Source: Theocolax elegans
Taxonomy: Eukaryota > Arthropoda > Insecta > Hymenoptera > Cerocephalidae
Reading direction: 5' to 3'
Length of the DNA: 64,000 nucleotides
Assembly: GCA_026168455.1 (NCBI GenBank)
Contig: CM047428.1
Coordinates: 38,004,546-38,068,545, forward strand
The notes under the pieces are model-generated. The model saw only the letters and a list, made by a program, of their open reading frames with translations. It made no database searches and was not told where the DNA came from. The position numbers and the translations under genes were made by a program. This document shows, piece after piece, positions 59,341 to 64,000 of this stretch. Position 1 is the first letter of the stretch. Each line of letters opens with the position of its first letter.

Positions 59341-60771
59341 ATAAATTAATAACAATTACCCGGTAACGAATTGAGTTATTGGGCGCCAGGTACCGGTAAA
59401 ACTAACGACAAGCCGATTCAGGGTCGCGGGCTCCACGTTGCCATCACGGGAAAGATGGCGGAACCACGTTGTAAGGAGTTGGATAATATTCTCGGGTTAT
59501 AAAATCAACCTCCTCAATTTCACCACAATTATTAACACTTTAATTATTACTATTTTAAATTATAACAATTATAAACGCATACAGAAATCCCGCCGATTAA
59601 TTGCTCGATGCTTTACAAATGAGTTCTAACGCGCAAGTCGACTCGAAATTTTACAGATCTCCACGCGACTATTCTAATTTACAATTTCGCGGAACGTCCT
59701 TCAATTTCAGTCTCATACCTTACAATACGCCGTACTTCCTCACTCACCACGGTTTGAGAACTCTCCTTTATATCAATTAATTGTCTCTTTCCTGATTCGA
59801 TATCTATCCCTGGTATTTTGGATGTTTCTCGCTCCAACTGGTCGCTCAATAGCTAGCTTACCGCCTCAATACTTCGACTTTCTCAAATCTCAGCGGATCC
59901 CAAAAATGGCTACTTCGATATCGTTTCTCACTCAACACGTCTACTCTGTACGGCGGTTGGGGAAGGAGTCTCTTCCTTCTTCTCCGATTCGTATTATCCG
60001 CTACCGATAGTGGAGCTAGTTGTTCTCCCTTTCCGCTATCATATCCGCTAGATCGGTGGTAGTAGACATACCGATAATCGTCCGTAACGCCATCTATTTT
60101 CCTTCCAAATCCGCTAGTGTACGTTCGCCATTTTCTTTTATCCGCTATCTGTGCAAATCCGCCAACGCCTCCACCAATGCACCGGGACAGCTGTCTATCT
60201 CCTTTCCTCTTACATTGGTACGTATGAACATCGGACCGTTCGTAGTCGTTCCCCCTCTGGCGCACCGCTCTCACCTATACTCGACGTGCGCGTGCAGTGT
60301 GCGCGCCTTCACTCTCTTACTCGACGCACGCGGTCAACATATCTCTATCTCTCTCGGCTTCACGCGCGCACGCGGTGATCGGTGCCGTCGGCAGTTTGCC
60401 GATATTCTTACGGTGTCGCCACGGGACGGTGTATCTGATAGATATACACGGGCTACCACGATGTCGTCAGCTGCTTCGCTCGTACCTTGTTCTCGTACAC
60501 AGTCGGTCCCGTGCTACGCGTTGTTATTAACCGCCAATCCTTCCCTTGTATCCATCATCCTCAACAAACCGAGATATTCCTTTTTATCACTCTCGCATAA
60601 ACACTCATTCTCAATTTCCCGGTAATGAGAGTGGCTCGGGCCGGTATATACAAACTACCGCAGTCCTAACCTTCACCTGTCACTTCTATATATCTATCTC
60701 TCTCACACTCACTCATCTCTATCATTTACACTTACTTCCTTGCTAAATAATTAAGTGAGGCTTGCCTCACA
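59341..60771 (-). mobile_element. Probable decayed LTR with primer-binding site (third Ty3/Gypsy family)
   Basis: At 59378-59387 the minus strand reads TGGCGCCCAA, the same primer-site start as in the two complete Gypsy elements. It abuts CCGGTACC instead of the usual ...GTTACA. The sequence to the right (to about 60771, ending near TGCCTCACACA) is compositionally LTR-like: no gene, CT-rich tracts, TTAAGTGAG near the end as in element 1. No internal genes or second LTR remain. The right limit is a guess. Confidence 0.4.
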
Positions 60772-60839
60772 CAGTATTTTCTATTGCGGAAACTTTCTAC
60801 GAATTATGTACAACAATTTTAAAAGTGTGATTAAAATAT

Positions 60840-61670
60840 ACACCATACTTGACAATTGCATTTTGATTTCAGTACTTTTTAATGTAATAACTTCATTAGT
60901 ATTATTCGATTGATAAATAAGTTATTATGTAATATAGGTTTAGTTAAAATAAAAATATTGGAAAATTGTGATCGGACCGAACCCATACTTGCCAAAATGT
61001 ACACCTTCTTGAAGGTGTTTTACAACATTAAACGTAAAGTTTTATAGTAATAAATATTTATAAAAATACTTGTCAATTTCATTTTGATTTCAGTACTTTC
61101 TAATGCAGAAACTATTTAGGAATTATGTACGTAGTTAATATTCTTAATAAAAAAATTTTGTTTTTATTGTGGTGCAACAAAATTTGCTTAAAAATTAGAA
61201 ATGTTTAACTATTATATTTACACAGCAATTTTAAAAGTGTGATTAAAATATACACCACACTTGACAATTGCATTTTGATTTTTTAAACTGTGATTAGAAA
61301 CCATACTTGCGAATATTGACACCTTCGTGGAAGGTGTTTTATAAATTACTATCTAGAGACACAAATTGAACATTAAACATGTAATAATAACAAATAAATA
61401 AATTATTGAAAATGAAACCCTAATACATAAATTAGAAGTTTCTGTTTATGTGGACAAAATTTGTAGAATACTATTCCGAACAAATGTTTGTATTCAATTG
61501 AATTAATAATAATATTTGTATTTGTAAAGATAAATACTTGTGATTCAATTTAATTTCAGTACTTTCAATTACAGAAACTTTTTATGCAGTTAACGCAAAA
61601 AAATATGTAAATGTTTAATTAAAAACAAATTTTTTGTATGGAAAAAAATACTTGTCGATACTGATTTGAT
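60840..61670 (+). repeat. Degenerate tandem repeat array
   Basis: Diverged units share ATACTTG(T/A)CAATT, CATTTTGATTTCAGTACTT and AATGCAGAAAC. They occur near 60848, 61070, 61258, 61532 and 61648, with a single related block far left at 59228. Two units contain a mini-hairpin ACACCTTC...GAAGGTGT. No coding potential. Spacing is irregular (about 115-270 bp). Confidence 0.65.
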
Positions 61671-61697
61671 TATCTATTCTTGAAAAAACAAGTAACA

Positions 61698-61698
<1 letters not shown>

Positions 61699-61755
<57 letters not shown>

Positions 61756-61777
61756 CACACACACACACGCACACGCC
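61699..61777. repeat. (AC)n microsatellite, left of R1-like element
   Basis: Long AC run with a few ACAT and ACGC variants, continuing up to the first element-derived bases. Confidence 0.92.
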
Positions 61778-63892
61778 CTCACACTCTGTGAGGAGGTGGA
61801 CCACGACCCCTGGGGCAGACCGTATAAAACGGTTATGAATAAGATCAACCCCGGGGGCGCTGTTGCACCCACCGACCCAGTTTTTCTGGAAGAAGTCGTC
61901 CGCCACCTGTTTCCAGAACATCGGAAAAGGGCAGCAGAGACGGGCCTGATGGCCACCATTGGTGCAGCCGAGTCACCAGACATTAGTGAAGCCGAGCTGA
62001 GGATGGCCGCTAAAGGTATTTCCGTACGTAAAGCCCCAGGGCCGGACGGAATACCTGGTCTGGCCGTCAAGACAGCGGCGATGAGTGCTCCGGGCTTGTG
62101 CCTGGACGCATTCAACGCATGCATAAGAGAAGGTTGCTTCCCGGCCCAGTGGAAGACGCAAAGGCTGGTACTCCTACCGAAGGGAAACAAACCCCCGGAG
62201 GAGCCATCATCTTACCGCCTGCTCTGTCTACTGGATATAGTTGGGAAGCTCCTGGAGCGGGTGATCTGCGCCAGGCTCGCAGCGGCCATCGGTCGGGCCG
62301 GAGACCTCTCCGACAACCAGTTCGGCTTCCGAAAGGGTCGATCAACCATGGACACTGTAGGCAGAGTTGTTGGTATAGCCACAAACGCCATCAATGCTGG
62401 TCGGAGTGCAAGGCGGATGTGTGCCATCATCACCTTGGACATCCGGAATGCCTTCAACTCTGCTAGATGGGACGACATCATGCTGTCCCTGCAGCACTTC
62501 CAAGTGCCACTCTATCTCAGGGAGGTCACCTCGAGTTGCCTGACTGACCGTACTCTGCTTTACGACACCGACGACGGTGTGCACTCCCACAACATCACGG
62601 GAGGCGTGCCGCAGGGTTCGGACATTGGGCCCCTACTCTGGAACGTTGTCTATGACGGCCTGCTTAGGCAGCAACTTCCGGAGGGTGTCTCGATGGTGGC
62701 TTTCGCGGACGACGTGGCGCTAGTGGTGGTCGCAAAGAGTGTCGAAGAGATCGAATATCTCGGAGACGTCTCTATAAAAGTGGTGTCACTTGGTTGAGAA
62801 AAACGGAGGCGGTGCTCATCTCTCGCACAAAAAAGGAGAGGACCGCCACCTTCACGGTAGGTAAAGAACGGATACGGTCGGTGAAAACGTTGAAGTATTT
62901 AGGGGTCACACTAGACGCGCGGCTGTCGTTCAAACACCATCTCGCGAACGCAGGCTCAAAGGCGACAAAGGTGGCCCGTGCGCTGGCGGGCATCATGCCC
63001 AACATCGGGGGACCCCAGCAACCGCGAAGGTCTCTCCTTGTCTCGATGGTGAGCTCCGTAATTTTATACGGAGCTCCTATCTGGGCTGATGCCCTGAACA
63101 GGTACAAGAGCTTTGGTGCTCCGTGCCAGGGAGCCTGCAGGATAGCTGCGCTAAGGGTGGCCCGGGCGTACCGAACCGTATCTGACATTGCGCTCTCGGT
63201 GATCGCGGGGACCGCCCCCTTCGACCTCCTGGCAGCCGAGAGAGCTGAAAGATACCGTGAGGGTGGGTGACGCCTAGAAGAGAACCGCTGCCACAACCGA
63301 TGGTCATTGCGGACCGAAGAGGAGTGGCAGCGAAGATGGGACTCAGCCAGGGACGGCCGCTGGACCCACCGCATCATACCGCGGATCCGGCAGTGGGCGA
63401 GCAGGAAACACGGCTTCGTCAGTTTCCAGCTTACCCAGGTGTTGACCGGGCACGGATGCTTCCGTAGTTACCTATTTCGTATAGGGGTCTACGGCAGCGC
63501 AGAGTGCCCGGCTTGTCCAGGGGTGGACGAAGACGTGGAACACGTCCTCCTACAGTCCCCTCACCCCTGAGGGCATCGGGGCGTGCCTGCTTGACTCCCA
63601 GGAGGGATGGAACGCGGTGGTAACCCTCTGTACGTCCGTAGTGGACAGGCTGGGTCTCATCAGAAGAGAAGAGGAGAGAAGAGTTGCGATAGCAACATTA
63701 GTGGGCTAACCTAGCCGTTGCCTCCCCCCGCGAAGTAATGCCTTGCGGCGGTTTCCGCGGGGGAATAAAGGTAAGAAAAGAGGTGGAGTTTTAGTGGGTA
63801 TGCCTATCGACATCCCTCGATAGGAGAGTCCCACACACGGGGAGTCTCGCATGGCTCCAGTCATGGTGCATTAAGCATTTCTCCACCTCTTC
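61778..63892 (+). mobile_element. 5'-truncated R1-clade non-LTR element in (AC)n
   Basis: Plus-strand fragment starting inside the RT region and ending at a poly(A) run that joins (AC)n. AC microsatellite on both sides suggests insertion into the repeat, as known for R1-clade families Waldo and Mino. The coding part is broken. The 3' UTR (63710-63892) contains a hairpin-capable CCTATCGACATCCCTCGATAGG. Confidence 0.85.
61796..63709 (+). pseudogene. R1-clade ORF2 remnant: RT and C-terminal zinc motif
   Basis: First frame (61796-62797): KAPGPDGIPG, VLLPKGNKPPEEPSSYRLLC, NQFGFRKGRST, IITLDIRNAFNSARW, GGVPQGSDIGPLLW and catalytic FADD (VAFADDVALVV). A segment of roughly 30 residues is missing before the second frame (62794-63270; KTEAVLISR, LKYLGVTLDARLSFKHH). 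This frame is interrupted by a TGA at 63268-63270 and then continues as EEEWQRRWDSARDGRWTH with a Cys pair (CPACPGVDEDVEH). A last frame reaches a stop near 63709. The endonuclease domain is absent. Strongly GC-rich against its surroundings. Confidence 0.88.
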
Positions 63893-64000
63893 GGAAAAAA
63901 AAAAAAAAACACGCACACGCACACACACACACATGCACATACACACACGTACACGCACACACACACACGCACACACACACACACGCACACACACACACGC
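63893..64000. repeat. (AC)n microsatellite, right of R1-like element
   Basis: AC repeat with ACGC and ACAT variants to the window end, directly after the element's poly(A). Confidence 0.92.

Noticed and set aside
61670..62190. Minus-strand ORF through the (AC)n tract (also 63791-63994)
   Set aside because: Val/Cys dipeptide runs come from the microsatellite; shadow of the R1-like gene.
1..64000. tRNA, rRNA or CRISPR loci
   Set aside because: None recognised on either strand. The Lys-tRNA-like bases at 12362, 24396 and 59378 are primer-binding sites only.

Overview
The window is eukaryotic and looks like an arthropod genome, most likely an insect. An ant or other hymenopteran is my guess from the overall family mix, not something proven here. 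The background is AT-rich with introns and long microsatellites, and nearly all recognisable coding sequence belongs to transposable elements. I see no conventional host gene, rRNA, tRNA or CRISPR array. It reads as a nested transposon graveyard containing two young LTR elements.

Layout. (1) 1-312 is the 3' tail of a non-LTR element; 415-584 is a near-perfect palindrome. (2) 1254-3369 and 13459-14761 are the two halves of an intron-containing, decayed MULE/ZSWIM-type transposase gene on the minus strand. It was split by a Ty3/Gypsy element (3370-13458; 1,080-bp LTRs, ATTA target duplication). (3) 15745-25162 is a second, even younger Ty3/Gypsy element (749-bp LTRs, ATAT target duplication). 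Both elements are minus-strand. Both have a Lys-tRNA-type primer site, a canonical -1 slippery heptamer at the gag/pol overlap, and an integrase tail with two AT-hooks. In the env position each carries an extra non-env ORF: coiled coil plus a C-X2-C-X10-C-X5-H motif, directly behind a good splice acceptor. (4) 25572-44269 is a decayed Polinton/Maverick: TIRs, an ATCGAT-rich left arm, protein-primed DNA polymerase B, packaging ATPase, chromodomain integrase, minor and major capsid proteins, a basic core-like protein, an adenain-like protease and two small unknown genes. Its polymerase gene is interrupted by a 6.8-kb LOA-like non-LTR element with a 12-bp target duplication and an internal 1.56-kb tandem duplication. 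(5) 44270-55064 is a rearranged array of Polinton right ends, both inverted and tandem, interrupted by a CR1-type non-LTR element (48563-53761) whose ORF1 and ORF2 share a frame across one UGA. (6) 55813-58281 is a Penelope-like element fragment: a GIY-YIG endonuclease ORF between 1,046-bp inverted arms, each holding a hammerhead-like core. (7) About 59341-60771 is a probable decayed LTR with primer site. (8) 60840-61670 is a degenerate repeat array. (9) 61778-63892 is a 5'-truncated R1-clade element lying inside (AC)n microsatellite.

The elements do not act as one pathway, but their order of insertion is readable: MULE before Gypsy-1, Polinton before LOA, and Polinton-end duplication before CR1. 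The most noteworthy candidate system is the shared env-position ORF of the two Ty3/Gypsy elements, together with its probable spliced expression and the AT-hook integrases.
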